The translations under genes were made by a program, and so were the position numbers. A stretch of 64,000 nt of DNA. Source: Xanthomonas sp. NCPPB 1128. Its GTDB lineage: Bacteria > Pseudomonadota > Gammaproteobacteria > Xanthomonadales > Xanthomonadaceae. The stretch is taken from NCBI RefSeq assembly GCF_001043115.1, contig NZ_LFME01000007.1, positions 1 through 64,000 on the forward strand. The letters are read 5' to 3'. Numbering within the stretch: the first letter of the stretch is position 1; every line of letters starts with the position of its first letter. Of the stretch, positions 8,761 to 17,524 are shown piece by piece. Below the pieces are notes generated by a model. That model worked only from the letters and a program-made list of their open reading frames with translations, searched no databases and was not told the DNA's origin.

Positions 8761-11102
8761 GGAATCTGGTTCGGATCGTAAGCGTCCGGATCGGTCGTGG
8801 TGTTGCTGGGCGGGACCAAGTACAGGTCGTCGCGGTTGTAGCCGAGAATAGCACGGCGCAGAACACGGTCCGTGTCCTGGCCCAGGGACGACAGGCCCTT
8901 GAGCACGAACTCGATCTGGAACGCGGTATCCAGCGCGCCGGTGCGGTTGCGCACGTAGCGCCGCGCCAGCGCCCGCACGGCCAGGCAGCAACTGTCCCAC
9001 TGCACGCCGAGGATGCTCTCCAGCGGCTTTTTGTCCATCAGCGAGTAGTAATGCCGCCCGACCAGGCTCCAGGTCGGATTGATCGGGTACAGGAACGACA
9101 CATCGGCCTGTTCCAGCAGGTCGCGGCGGTAGCGGTAGCTGAGGTTGATGATGCCGTCGCCGGGCAGCAGGTAGCGGGTGCGGAAGCTGGCCAGGTCCTT
9201 GCGGTGGTACTTGGGATCCCACTGATAGGTGGCGCCCAGGTTCCAGCGGTCGTTGATCATGTAGTTGGCATCGGCCACCCAGGCCGACTTGCCCTGCTCG
9301 ATGGTGGTGTCGCTGTCCGGCAGGCTGACCCGCGAATCGCTGAAATACAGGATCTGGCCGAGGCTGACCGACAGCTTCTCCTTGCCGTCGTCCTGGCGCA
9401 GCAGGCGCGAACTCAGCGCCATGGTCAGCTGGTTGGCGTCGTTCTGGCGGTCGGCGCCGGTGTAGCGCGAGTCGCGGAACAACTGGCCCCAGCTGAAGGT
9501 GAACTCGCGGGTATCGAAGATCGGCAGGTCGCTCTGGTCGCGGTACGGCGTGTAGAGGTAGAACAGCCGCGGTTCCAGGGTCTGCAGATAGTTGGTGTTG
9601 CCCCATTTGGTATCGCGGTCGAAGTACAGGCCCGCGTCGACGGTGGCGATCGGCAGGCTGCGCGAGGGCGTGGTGTCGCCGCCGAGCGTGGCCGCCAGGT
9701 CCTTGTCCAACTGGTAGGCGGTATAGCGCCAGGCCAGGGTCGGCTTGAGGAACCACGCGGCGCCGGCCAGCGGCATCGAGAGGTAGGGCTTGAGGTCCAG
9801 GCGGCTGCCGCCGGGGCGTGGGGTGACCACGCCGGTGCGTTCGTACAGTGCATCCTTGGCGTGGATGTCGTCGTGCACGAAGCGCACGGCTTCGCTGTAC
9901 AGGCCGGCTTCGAAGTAGTTGCCGAACGACTGGTCCCAGTTGAAGAAGGCGCGCGGCTGGCGGTTGTACGGCAGCGCGTCCTCGGTCAGGGTGTAGTCGG
10001 TCAGCTGCCAGCGGTCGGCCATCACGCCCGCGGTCCAGGTGTCGCCGGTGCCGTAGACGCCGATCTGGCTTTGAATGTTGGACACCGCATTGCCGAGCAA
10101 GCGGTTGGAGAAATCCTCCGTGTAGCGCTCGTCGCTGACCCAGGCCAGCGAGGCGCGCGCGTGCCACTGGGAATTGATGTTGTGGTAGCCCTGATAACCG
10201 AACCGGCCGCGATCCTTGTCGCGCAGCTTGTCGTCGGGCAGGTAGGCGGCCTGCAGCTCACCCTTGCCGCCATCGTAGAGATAGCGGAATTCGCTGCCCA
10301 GCATCAGGCCGCGGCGGGCCATGAAGCGCGGATACAGCGTGGCGTCGTAGTTCGGCGCCAGGTTCAGGTAGTACGGCTGGGTGTAGTCGAAGCCGTTACG
10401 GCTGGACATGCCGATCGCCGGGAACAGGAAGCCGCTGGTGCGGCGATCGTCGATCGGGAACTTGAACCAGGGCGCGTACAGGATCGGAACGTTGTAGATC
10501 TTCAGGATCGCGTTGCGCGCGGTACCGAAGCCTTCGTCGTTGTCGACGTCGATTTCCGGCGCATGCAGTTCCCATACCCGCTGCGAAGGGTCGCAGGTGG
10601 TGTAGGTGGAGCGGTGCATCTGCCCGAGCGCGCCCTGCAGGTCGACCGAATCGGCCTTGCCGTTGCCGCGGCGGGCCAGCAGCTGGTAGCGGATGTTGGT
10701 GATCTTGTGGGTGTCGGTGTCCTGATTGCCTTCGGCCCGGTCGGCGATCATGCGGATCGACGAATCCTGGTAGCGCACATGGCCCTCGGCAATGTAGTTG
10801 CCGGTCTCGGTGTCCACCCGCAGGCTGTCCGTCCCCATGAACTGGTCGCCGCGCTTGAGCGCGACGTTGCCCGTGTAGTTCGGGATGGTGGTGGTGCCCG
10901 ACAGCTGGTCGCCTTCGATATTGGTCGGCTGCTGGTCGCGGTTCTGCGCGAGCTTGGGGTCCGGCTGCTGCGCGTCGTCGAACTTGGGCAGCACGTCCGG
11001 GGTCGGGCACAGGCCCCAGTTCGGCGGCTTTTCAGCCGCCACGGCCGGCAGGCAGAGGGCGATACTGAACGGAAGAGGGAGCAGGCGAAGGGTTCGGCGC
11101 AC
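8757..11102 (-). CDS. lptD: LPS-assembly outer-membrane protein LptD
   Basis: With LptE, LptD inserts lipopolysaccharide into the outer leaflet. From the GTG at 11102 the product has 781 residues: a signal peptide (VRRTLRLLPLPFSIALCLPA, then VAA), an OstA-like jellyroll (about 70-200: NVALKRGDQFMGTDSLRVD, then GHVRYQDSSIRMIADRA) and a long 26-strand-type barrel with alternating aromatic residues. Cysteines near both ends (LCP; WDSCC) fit the known inter-domain disulfides. The open frame extends to a TTG at 11162 but that would add 20 residues before the signal peptide, so I prefer 11102. Confidence 0.93.
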   Translation of the reverse strand: MRRTLRLLPLPFSIALCLPAVAAEKPPNWGLCPTPDVLPKFDDAQQPDPKLAQNRDQQPTNIEGDQLSGTTTIPNYTGNVALKRGDQFMGTDSLRVDTETGNYIAEGHVRYQDSSIRMIADRAEGNQDTDTHKITNIRYQLLARRGNGKADSVDLQGALGQMHRSTYTTCDPSQRVWELHAPEIDVDNDEGFGTARNAILKIYNVPILYAPWFKFPIDDRRTSGFLFPAIGMSSRNGFDYTQPYYLNLAPNYDATLYPRFMARRGLMLGSEFRYLYDGGKGELQAAYLPDDKLRDKDRGRFGYQGYHNINSQWHARASLAWVSDERYTEDFSNRLLGNAVSNIQSQIGVYGTGDTWTAGVMADRWQLTDYTLTEDALPYNRQPRAFFNWDQSFGNYFEAGLYSEAVRFVHDDIHAKDALYERTGVVTPRPGGSRLDLKPYLSMPLAGAAWFLKPTLAWRYTAYQLDKDLAATLGGDTTPSRSLPIATVDAGLYFDRDTKWGNTNYLQTLEPRLFYLYTPYRDQSDLPIFDTREFTFSWGQLFRDSRYTGADRQNDANQLTMALSSRLLRQDDGKEKLSVSLGQILYFSDSRVSLPDSDTTIEQGKSAWVADANYMINDRWNLGATYQWDPKYHRKDLASFRTRYLLPGDGIINLSYRYRRDLLEQADVSFLYPINPTWSLVGRHYYSLMDKKPLESILGVQWDSCCLAVRALARRYVRNRTGALDTAFQIEFVLKGLSSLGQDTDRVLRRAILGYNRDDLYLVPPSNTTTDPDAYDPNQIP

Positions 11103-11293
11103 GCGCGTCAGGTATCGGGCGAAAACGGTCGCTAGCTTGCCCCATCCCGTGCATAGGGGCAATGAAGGCGTCCCGGGGCCGGGGGACGGGGTTCATCGGT
11201 GTCCAGGGTGCCATCGATTCCTGAGGACGCCGTGTTGGCTGGCCGACGGCGCCCAGCCACGGCGTGGCACTACTTGGGCTGGATGACGCGCCC

Positions 11294-12199
11294 TCAGCGC
11301 AGCGCGTCGACGTGGGCGACGCTGCCCTCGCGCAGCGCCTGCAGGTCGTAGCCGCCTTCCAGCAGGGACACCACCCGGCCGCGCGCATGCCGTTGCGCCA
11401 CCGTGCGCAGTTCGGCAGTGATCCAGCCGAAGTCTTCGGTTTCCAGCATCAGATCGGCCAGCGGGTCGCGCATGTGCGCGTCGAAGCCAGCCGAGATCAG
11501 CAGCAGCTGCGGCTTGAACGCGTCCAGCAGCGGCAGCATCTGGTCGGCCCAGGTGTTGCGGAAGCGGAAGCCGCCGCTGCCCGGCGGCAGCAAGGCGTTG
11601 TGCAGGTTGCCGACGCCGCGGTCGTGGACCCCGCCGGTGTGCGGGAACAGCCCGGACTGGTGGGTGCTGAGGTACTGCACCTTGGGTTCGCGCTCGAAGA
11701 TCGCCTGGGTGCCGTTGCCGTGGTGCACGTCGAAATCGACGATGGCGATCCGCTCCAGCCCATGCGCGTCGCGGGCGTGGGCGGCGGCCACGGCCACGTT
11801 GTTGAACAGGCAGAAACCCATCGCGGTGTCGGCGGTGGCGTGGTGGCCGGGGGGGCGGACCGCGCAGAATGCGGTGTCGGTGACACCGTGCATCACCGCG
11901 TCCACCGCGGCCACGCCGGCACCGGCGGCGCGCAGTGCGGCCGCGCGCGAACCGGGCGAGAGCACCGTGTCCACGTCGAGCATCTGCGGGCCGTCGAGGT
12001 CGGCCAGGACGCGATCAATCAGCTCGCGCTCATGGACCCGGGCCAGGTCGCCGAGCTTGGCCAGCGGCGCCTCGCGCCATTCCAGCGTGGGAAAGGCCTC
12101 GCGCAGCGCGGTGGTGACCGCCTCCAGGCGCTGCGGCCGTTCCGGATGCTCCGGTCCCGGCGCGTGACCCAGGCAGGCAGGATGGGTGTAGATCAGCAT
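11294..12199 (-). CDS. Histone deacetylase family protein (AcuC/HDAC-like amidohydrolase)
   Basis: A zinc-dependent deacetylase fold of 301 residues. The active-site motifs are complete: RPPGHHA, the zinc-binding DFDVHHGNGTQ, STHQSGLFPHTG and SAGFDAH. Bacterial members deacetylate acetyl-lysine proteins (AcuC) or acetylpolyamines; the substrate cannot be told from sequence. It is last in a minus-strand series after the membrane protein at 12784-13368 and the cobalamin adenosyltransferase (gap 24 bp), so all three are probably cotranscribed, though no shared function is obvious. Confidence 0.9.
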   Translation of the reverse strand: MLIYTHPACLGHAPGPEHPERPQRLEAVTTALREAFPTLEWREAPLAKLGDLARVHERELIDRVLADLDGPQMLDVDTVLSPGSRAAALRAAGAGVAAVDAVMHGVTDTAFCAVRPPGHHATADTAMGFCLFNNVAVAAAHARDAHGLERIAIVDFDVHHGNGTQAIFEREPKVQYLSTHQSGLFPHTGGVHDRGVGNLHNALLPPGSGGFRFRNTWADQMLPLLDAFKPQLLLISAGFDAHMRDPLADLMLETEDFGWITAELRTVAQRHARGRVVSLLEGGYDLQALREGSVAHVDALR

Positions 12200-12223
12200 G
12201 CGTGGCCGCGGCCCGGGCGTCGC

Positions 12224-12778
12224 TCAGGCCTGGCGCCGGTCGTGGCGCCACAGTACTTCGCCGTGGCCGTCGGCCCGCGCCAGCACCCGCGCCAGCACGA
12301 ACAGCAGGTCGGAGAGGCGGTTGAGGTAGCGCACCGCTTCCGGGCGCACCGCGTCCTGGCGCGACAGTGCCACCGTCTCGCGCTCGGCGCGGCGCACGAT
12401 GGTACGGGCCAGGTGGCAGCGCGCCGCGGCCTCGCCGCCGGCGGGCAGGATGAAGTCCTGCAGCGGCGGCAGGGTGTCGTTGTAGCGGTCCAGGTGCCGT
12501 TCCAGTGCGTCGATGTCGGCGGCATGGATGGCGGCATGGCCGGGGATGCACAGCTCCCCGCCGAGATCGAACAACTGGTGCTGGATCGCGGTCAGCAGGT
12601 GCCGCACGTCCTCGGCCAGCGGGCAGGCCAGGACCACGCCGATCGCCGAGTTGGCCTCGTCCACGGTGCCGTAGGCGGCGACCCGCGCCGAGTCCTTGCC
12701 GACCCGGTTGCCGTCGCCCAGGCCGGTGCTGCCGTCGTCGCCGGTGCGGGTGTAGATCTTGGAGAGGCGGTTGCCCAT
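12224..12778 (-). CDS. PduO-type cob(I)alamin adenosyltransferase
   Basis: Transfers the adenosyl group of ATP to cob(I)alamin, making adenosylcobalamin. 184 residues with the PduO/MMAB N-terminal ATP-binding motif IYTRTGDDGSTGLGDG, VAAYGTVDEANSAIG, FDLGGELC and the helix RTIVRRAERETVAL with catalytic Arg and Glu. The ATG at 12778 is 5 bp after the upstream membrane gene, implying coexpression. Xanthomonads generally take up corrinoids, so the role is probably salvage. Confidence 0.93.
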   Translation of the reverse strand: MGNRLSKIYTRTGDDGSTGLGDGNRVGKDSARVAAYGTVDEANSAIGVVLACPLAEDVRHLLTAIQHQLFDLGGELCIPGHAAIHAADIDALERHLDRYNDTLPPLQDFILPAGGEAAARCHLARTIVRRAERETVALSRQDAVRPEAVRYLNRLSDLLFVLARVLARADGHGEVLWRHDRRQA

Positions 12779-12783
12779 CCCGG

Positions 12784-13368
12784 TCAGTGACCGACCGGCT
12801 GGCCGCGCTGGCCCAGCCGCGCCAGTTGCTCGACGCCGACCTGGATCGCCGCGGCCAGCGCCACGTAGAGGCTGGCGCTGCCCAGGTACGGCAGCAGCCA
12901 GTCGCTGTAGTTCTGCCACCAGCCGGCCAGGGTCGGGTTCGGCACGCTGCGGCTGACCCAGTAGAAGCTGCCCTGCGCCAGCAGGTGGCACAGCGCCACC
13001 GCCACCAGCAGGCTGGCGGCGGCCAGGCCCAGGGCGCGCCAGCCGGCACCGTGGTAGCGCCGCGCCAGCCAGGCGCCGCCGGCCCACAGCACGAAATAGG
13101 CCGGGATCAGGCACCAGTAGGCCGGCGACACGCAGTAGTGCTGCCAGAAATCCATGCCCTGGCTGCGGATGACCAGGTAGTCGACCAGCACCGCCAGCGC
13201 CATCAGCAGCGGGAACGCCCAGCGGGTCCAACTGCGCAGGTAGAAGCCGCCGACGAAGAACGCCGCCCACGACGCGTCCGGGATCGCCCCGAAGTGGTTG
13301 ATGCGGGTCGCGGCCAGCAGCGCGGTCAACAGCAGCAGGGCGGGGAGGCGGTGGGCGGAAGGCGTCAT
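12784..13368 (-). CDS. Small integral membrane protein next to cobalamin adenosyltransferase
   Basis: 194 residues, predicted five or six membrane helices, no signal sequence beyond the first helix (LPALLLLTALLAATRI). The N-terminal pattern R-I-N-H-F-G-A-I-P-D-A-S-W-A-A-F-F-V-G-G-F-Y resembles the substrate-binding (S) type membrane proteins of DUF6580-like families, but I cannot confirm that. It is the first gene of a minus-strand unit and lies 5 bp before the adenosyltransferase. A role in uptake of cobalamin or a precursor is therefore an inference from context only. No cobalamin riboswitch is visible upstream. Confidence 0.75.
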   Translation of the reverse strand: MTPSAHRLPALLLLTALLAATRINHFGAIPDASWAAFFVGGFYLRSWTRWAFPLLMALAVLVDYLVIRSQGMDFWQHYCVSPAYWCLIPAYFVLWAGGAWLARRYHGAGWRALGLAAASLLVAVALCHLLAQGSFYWVSRSVPNPTLAGWWQNYSDWLLPYLGSASLYVALAAAIQVGVEQLARLGQRGQPVGH

Positions 13369-13511
13369 GGCGGCGGGCACCGGTGCACGTAAGACCCCGG
13401 ATTCTACTGGAAGCGCGGCGCGCGCGAGCGCTGTGCGCCGCTGCCGCCACGGCACGCCGACTGGGCGGTGGCGCTCACCGGGCAGACGGGTGCGGGTCGT
13501 ATCATGGCCGG

Positions 13512-14726
13512 ATGAGCAAACGACATGACGTAGTGATCGTCGGCGGCGGCCTGGTCGGCGCCAGCCTGGCCATCGCCCTGGACCGGCTGGGGGTGGACGT
13601 GGGCCTGGTCGAGGCCGCACCGCCGGGCGCGTTGCCGCCGGTGTTCGACCAGCGCAACCTCAGCTTCGCCGCCGCCACGATCAACGCGCTGGGCGCGTTG
13701 GGGGTGATGCAGCGGCTGCGCGCGCCGACCGGACCGATCCGCCGCATCCACGTCAGCCGCGCGGGCGATTTCGGCCGGGTGCGGTTGGAAGCCGCCGACT
13801 ACGGACGCGAGGCTTTCGGCCAGGTGGTCGTCGCGCGCGACTTCGGCGAGGCGCTGGAGGCGAGCCTGGCGGCGACCACGCGGCTGACCCGCTACCGCCC
13901 GGCGCAGTTCGTGGCGCTGGAGGCCGACACCGAAGAGGGCGTGCGCCGCCTGCGCATCGTGTGCGATGGCAGCGAGGAGGTCCTGCACACGCGCTTGCTG
14001 GTCGGTGCCGACGGCAGCGCCAGCGCGGTGCGCGAAGCCTTGGGCATCGCCGCAACGCGCCACGATTTCCAGCAGACCCTGTTCGTGGCGCGGGTACGCG
14101 GCAGCCGCCAGCCCGACGGCACCGCCTACGAGCGCTTCCGCGACGACGGCCCGACCGCCTTGTTGCCGCGCGGCGACCGCCATTACGGCGCGATCCACGC
14201 GGTGGCCGCCGAGGACGCCGATGCGGTGGCGGCGCTGGACGAAGGTGCCTGGCTGCAGCGGCTGCAGGATGCCCTGGGCTGGCGCGTCGGCCGTCTGCTC
14301 GGCAGCGGCGAGCGCAGCGCCTACCCGATCGTGCAGGTGCTGGCCGAGCGGCTGACCGACGCGCGCGCGGTGCTGCTGGGCAATGCCGCGCAAACCTTGC
14401 ACCCGCTGGGCGCGCAGGGCTTCAACCTGGGCCTGCGCGATGCGCTGACCCTGGCCGAACTGATCGAGCGCGACGGCACCGACCCGGGCGCGCCGGCGCT
14501 GCTGCAGCAGTACGCGCAGCGCCGCGAGCAGGATCGCCAGCGCACGGTGACGTTCTCCGGCGGGCTGGCGCGGCTGACCGCCAATCCGACCCCGCTGCTG
14601 CGCCCGCTGCGCAGCCTGGGCCTGCTGGCCGCGGCGCAGGCCGCGCCGCTGCAGTCGTTCCTGGTCGGCGGCGCGATGGGCTTCCGCGGCGATGTGCCGC
14701 AGCTGTGCCGGGAGGCGCGCGCATGA
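13512..14726 (+). CDS. ubiH: 2-octaprenyl-6-methoxyphenol hydroxylase (UbiH family)
   Basis: FAD-dependent aromatic hydroxylase of the ubiquinone ring pathway. 404 residues with the FAD dinucleotide fold VVIVGGGLVGASLAIAL, the family DG motif (LLVGADGSASAVREALG) and the second FAD motif AVLLGNAAQTLHPLGAQGFN followed by LGLRDALTLAEL. The ATG at 13512 replaces an upstream extension of the frame that lacks family similarity. It overlaps the next hydroxylase by 4 bp (ATGA). Assignment to UbiH rather than UbiI rests on order and overall similarity. Confidence 0.9.
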   Translation: MSKRHDVVIVGGGLVGASLAIALDRLGVDVGLVEAAPPGALPPVFDQRNLSFAAATINALGALGVMQRLRAPTGPIRRIHVSRAGDFGRVRLEAADYGREAFGQVVVARDFGEALEASLAATTRLTRYRPAQFVALEADTEEGVRRLRIVCDGSEEVLHTRLLVGADGSASAVREALGIAATRHDFQQTLFVARVRGSRQPDGTAYERFRDDGPTALLPRGDRHYGAIHAVAAEDADAVAALDEGAWLQRLQDALGWRVGRLLGSGERSAYPIVQVLAERLTDARAVLLGNAAQTLHPLGAQGFNLGLRDALTLAELIERDGTDPGAPALLQQYAQRREQDRQRTVTFSGGLARLTANPTPLLRPLRSLGLLAAAQAAPLQSFLVGGAMGFRGDVPQLCREARA

Positions 14727-15901
14727 GCCGGCGCGGCGTGCTGGATGTGGTGGTGGTGGGCGGCGGCGTGGTCGGCGCGGCCTGTGCGCTTGCCCTGGCC
14801 GGCGAAGGCCTGGCGGTGGCGCTGGTCGAGGGCCGCGAACCGCCGCGCTGGTCGGCCGACACGCCAGACCTGCGCGTGTACGCCTTCGCTCCGGACAACG
14901 CGGCCCTGCTGCAGGGCCTGGGCGTGTGGCCGCAGGTGCTGGCGCAGCGCGCCAGCGCGTACCGGCGCATGCGCGTGTGGGATGCCGGCGGCGGTGGCGA
15001 ACTGGCCTTCGATGCCGATACGCTGGGCCGCGACCAGCTCGGCTGGATCGTCGAACACAATCTGCTGGTCGAACAGCTGTGGGCGGCGCTGCCGGCGGCT
15101 GGTGTGCAGGTGCATTGCCCGGCACGGGTGGAGGCGCTGGAGCCGTCGGCCGAACGCGCGCGCCTGCGCCTGGACGACGGCAGCCGCCTGGATGCGCGCC
15201 TGGCGATCGCCGCCGACGGCGCCGATTCCACCCTGCGCGGCCTGGCCGGGCTGGATGCGCCGGCGCACGACTACGGCCAGCGCGGCGTGGTCGCCTTCGT
15301 GCAGACCGAACAGCCGCACCAGGACACCGCCTGGCAGCGCTTCCTGCCGAGCGGGCCGCTGGCATTCCTGCCGTTCGCCGACGGCCGCAGCTCGATCGTG
15401 TGGACCCTGCCCGAGGCCGAGGCGGCGCGGGTGCTGGCGCTGGACGATGCGGCGTTCGGCGCCGAACTGACCCAGGCCTTCGGCGCCCGCCTGGGCGCGG
15501 TGCGCGCGCTGTCGCCGCGGCTGGGCTTCCCGCTGCGCCGGCAACTGGTGGAGGCCTACCAGCGCGGCCGCCTGCTGGTGCTGGGCGATGCCGCGCACGT
15601 GGTGCACCCACTGGCCGGGCAGGGGGTCAACCTCGGCCTGCGCGACGTCGCCGCGCTGGCGGCGCTGGTGCGGCAGGCGCAGGCGCAGCGGGTCGACTGG
15701 GCGGCGCCGCAGCGGCTGGCGCGCTGGGCGCGCGGCCGCCGCAGCGACAACACCGTGGCCGCCTATGGCTTCGATGCGATCAACCGCCTGTTCTCCAACG
15801 ACGAGCTGCACCTGACTTTGCTGCGCGGGCCGCTGCTGGGCCTGGCCGGCAAGTTGCCGTTGTTGATGCACGGTTTCTGGAAGCGCGCTTCCGGCGTGTG
15901 A
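14723..15901 (+). CDS. UbiI/VisC-type FAD-dependent ubiquinone hydroxylase
   Basis: Second member of the same FAD monooxygenase family, 392 residues: VVVVGGGVVGAACALAL, LAIAADGADSTLRGLAG and LLVLGDAAHVVHPLAGQGVN. It is only distantly similar to the preceding UbiH. In gammaproteobacteria a ubiH-ubiI pair in this order is common, with UbiI acting at C5 of the ring; UbiF- or UbiM-type specificity cannot be excluded. Coupled to ubiH by ATGA. An element with several stem-loops follows the stop. Confidence 0.85.
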   Translation: MSRRGVLDVVVVGGGVVGAACALALAGEGLAVALVEGREPPRWSADTPDLRVYAFAPDNAALLQGLGVWPQVLAQRASAYRRMRVWDAGGGGELAFDADTLGRDQLGWIVEHNLLVEQLWAALPAAGVQVHCPARVEALEPSAERARLRLDDGSRLDARLAIAADGADSTLRGLAGLDAPAHDYGQRGVVAFVQTEQPHQDTAWQRFLPSGPLAFLPFADGRSSIVWTLPEAEAARVLALDDAAFGAELTQAFGARLGAVRALSPRLGFPLRRQLVEAYQRGRLLVLGDAAHVVHPLAGQGVNLGLRDVAALAALVRQAQAQRVDWAAPQRLARWARGRRSDNTVAAYGFDAINRLFSNDELHLTLLRGPLLGLAGKLPLLMHGFWKRASGV

Positions 15902-15963
15902 GCCCACGCTCCGGCCGGACGCGGAGGCCGCAGGATTTGACCACGCGCCGAGCGGCGCCCGTA

Positions 15964-16071
15964 CCCTCATCCGCCCCTTCGGGGCACCTTCTCCCGGAGG
16001 GAGAAGGAAGAGCCAGCTTCGGCTGGTTTGCTTGAGCCCCTCTCCCCTCGGGAGAGGGGTTGGGGTGAGGG
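15964..16071. repeat. Multi-stem intergenic palindromic element
   Basis: About 108 bp bounded by CCCTCA and TGAGGG, with internal perfect stems GCCCC-TTC-GGGGC, CCTTCTCCC-GGAG-GGAGAAGG [approximately], CCAGC-TTC-GGCTGG and CCCCTCTCCC-CTC-GGGAGAGGGG. This type of element is common between proteobacterial genes. As RNA it would form a chain of stems and could act as a transcription barrier after the ubi genes. Confidence 0.8.
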
Positions 16072-16121
16072 TAGGGCGCGAAGCGCCGCACGCAGGCCGC
16101 GCCCTGCCATGAAGGATGACG

Positions 16122-16604
16122 ATGCAAGACGCGACACAGACCGTGGATCTGTTGATTTCCCACAGCCAGCTGCAGCTGCGCGCCCGCGCCTTCGACGCCG
16201 CCGCCTGCCGCTGGGGGCCGCGCAACCTGGAGCAGGGGGCGATCCTGCATCGCGACTACGTGGTGTTCGACCCGTTGCCCGAGGACGCGTTCGGCGCACA
16301 CGTGCACCTGACCCTGGCCACGGCGTTCGCGCCCGACCCGCGTGCGCAGCGGCGCATGCAGGTGCCGTTCCGGGTGAATGCGGACGCACGGGTGCAGGTG
16401 GCGTCTGCCGCCGAGGCCTTCGATGTGACGCTGGCGCTGCAGCCTGGCGACTACGCGCTGTACTACGAAGTCTGCGAAGGCGACGACGAGGTGTATTACC
16501 GGCTCACCCTGGTGCCGGCAACGCAGCCGGTGACGGCGTGCTATCTGCTAGACGATCCCTGGGGCGGGGCACAGGATGCGCCGCTGCTGGAAGGAATGCT
16601 GTAG
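16122..16604 (+). CDS. ComJ (Nin-like) family protein
   Basis: A 160-residue protein resembling the Bacillus ComJ/Nin family, whose founder inhibits the competence nuclease NucA. Alignable features in order: LLISHSQLQL (compare ISYHQFTV), W then LEQGAILH, VVFDPLPEDAFGAHVHL, RRMQVPFRVN and DVTLALQPGDYALYYEV (compare FDLPKGDYQL). GAAGG at 16111-16115 is well spaced for the ATG at 16122 and abuts the ATG at 16116, so I choose the former. No NucA-like nuclease is in the window, so the partner and role here are unknown. Confidence 0.75.
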   Translation: MQDATQTVDLLISHSQLQLRARAFDAAACRWGPRNLEQGAILHRDYVVFDPLPEDAFGAHVHLTLATAFAPDPRAQRRMQVPFRVNADARVQVASAAEAFDVTLALQPGDYALYYEVCEGDDEVYYRLTLVPATQPVTACYLLDDPWGGAQDAPLLEGML

Positions 16605-16863
16605 CCATCGTCAGCGCGGTGGGCGAGGCCGAGCGGTGGAGCGGCACGGCTTGGTGGACCACACGCGCTGCGAAGAGATGGGGCCGATGCAGCGGCGCTG
16701 GCGGTGGCCGCTTGGATGAGGCGGTTGCGCGAAGCTGCGGCGCTCGCATTGCCGGTGTTTGCGATGTTGCTGCGTCAGAAAACAATCGCGCCGCATGCGG
16801 CAGAAAGGCCGCAGGCGGCGCGTGTGGTGGAAAGGGTGCGGGTCGGTCGACGCGTGGCTCGCG

Positions 16864-17184
16864 TCACGTGGACATCCAGCCTTCCAGGTCGGCCTTGCTC
16901 AGGCGGCCATGGTGATGCACGTCGACGGCGTCGAACTCGGCGTACAGCGTCGGATCGGCCTTGGCCTCGGCGCGGCTGATGTAGCCGTCATGGTTGCGGT
17001 CGAGCTTGGCGAAATCGATGTGGTAATCGCCGACGATCGAGTTGGGTTCGACCGAGGTGACGTTGATGATCTGGCCGTTCTGGTGGAGCGTCACTTCGTC
17101 CGGCGCCGACTGCGCCATGGCAAGCGCCGGCGCGGCAAGCAGCGCGAACGCGAACGGGACGAGACGAGGAACGATGCGGTTCAT
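16864..17184 (-). CDS. Exported EF-hand protein, copy 1
   Basis: 106 residues: signal peptide (VPFAFALLAAPALAMAQS) then a short domain and two EF-hands. The first (DRNHDGYISRAEA) has all calcium ligands in place; the second (DAVDVHHHGRLSKADL) has degenerate ligand positions. A good ribosome site (AGGAG, 7 nt) precedes the ATG. Its sequence from residue 50 on is closely similar to the next EF-hand gene (GxYxIDFxxLDxxHDGYISRxEA), so the two are paralogues. Function unknown; calcium sensing or binding in the periplasm is likely. Confidence 0.85.
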   Translation of the reverse strand: MNRIVPRLVPFAFALLAAPALAMAQSAPDEVTLHQNGQIINVTSVEPNSIVGDYHIDFAKLDRNHDGYISRAEAKADPTLYAEFDAVDVHHHGRLSKADLEGWMST

Positions 17185-17428
17185 GGCACGACTCCTGTTG
17201 CTGGGAAGGAGTCAAGAACATAAGCCCGGCCAAATTAATCGACACTAAAAAAATCGGGCATTCGCACGTGCGCGCAGGCGCCATTTAGCAAGCGTTTCCA
17301 CTGCGTGCTCCAACGCGGCTCACGCTGCCACGGCGTCCGCCATGGCGGTGCCGGACGCACGTCGGCGCGGCGACAGCACGCTTCGCACGATCTGCTTCCG
17401 CGACACGCAAGCCGGATGCAGCTTGCCT

Positions 17429-17494
17429 GTAGGAGCGGCTTCAGCCGCGACGGGTTTACTGATAACGCCCCGTCGCGGCTGAAGCCGCTCCTAC
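17429..17494. repeat. GTAG-headed REP palindrome
   Basis: Near-perfect inverted repeat from GTAGGAGCGGCTTCAGCCGC to its complement ending CTCCTAC, with a spacer of about 17 nt. It lies between the two EF-hand genes, just downstream of the second one, where it could act as a barrier to transcription or to exonucleases. The rest of the 340-bp gap has an AT-rich patch (about 17217-17262) that may hold the promoter of EF-hand copy 1. Confidence 0.9.
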
Positions 17495-17524
17495 AGAACG
17501 CATCCCGGCGTGATGCGAGACGCC

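Noticed and set aside
5428-8781. A 1117-residue plus-strand open frame across rsmA, pdxA and surA
   Set aside because: It is antisense to three clearly recognised genes, has His/Gln/Gly-rich composition without domains, and is a usual artefact of high-GC codon use.
9051-11135. A 694-residue plus-strand open frame antisense to lptD
   Set aside because: Shadow frame of lptD; no domain or signal, no ribosome site, composition typical of antisense reading.
13369-13511. Cobalamin riboswitch upstream of the membrane protein/adenosyltransferase unit
   Set aside because: I looked on the minus strand for the B12-box and other conserved blocks and found none; only GC-rich short repeats are present.
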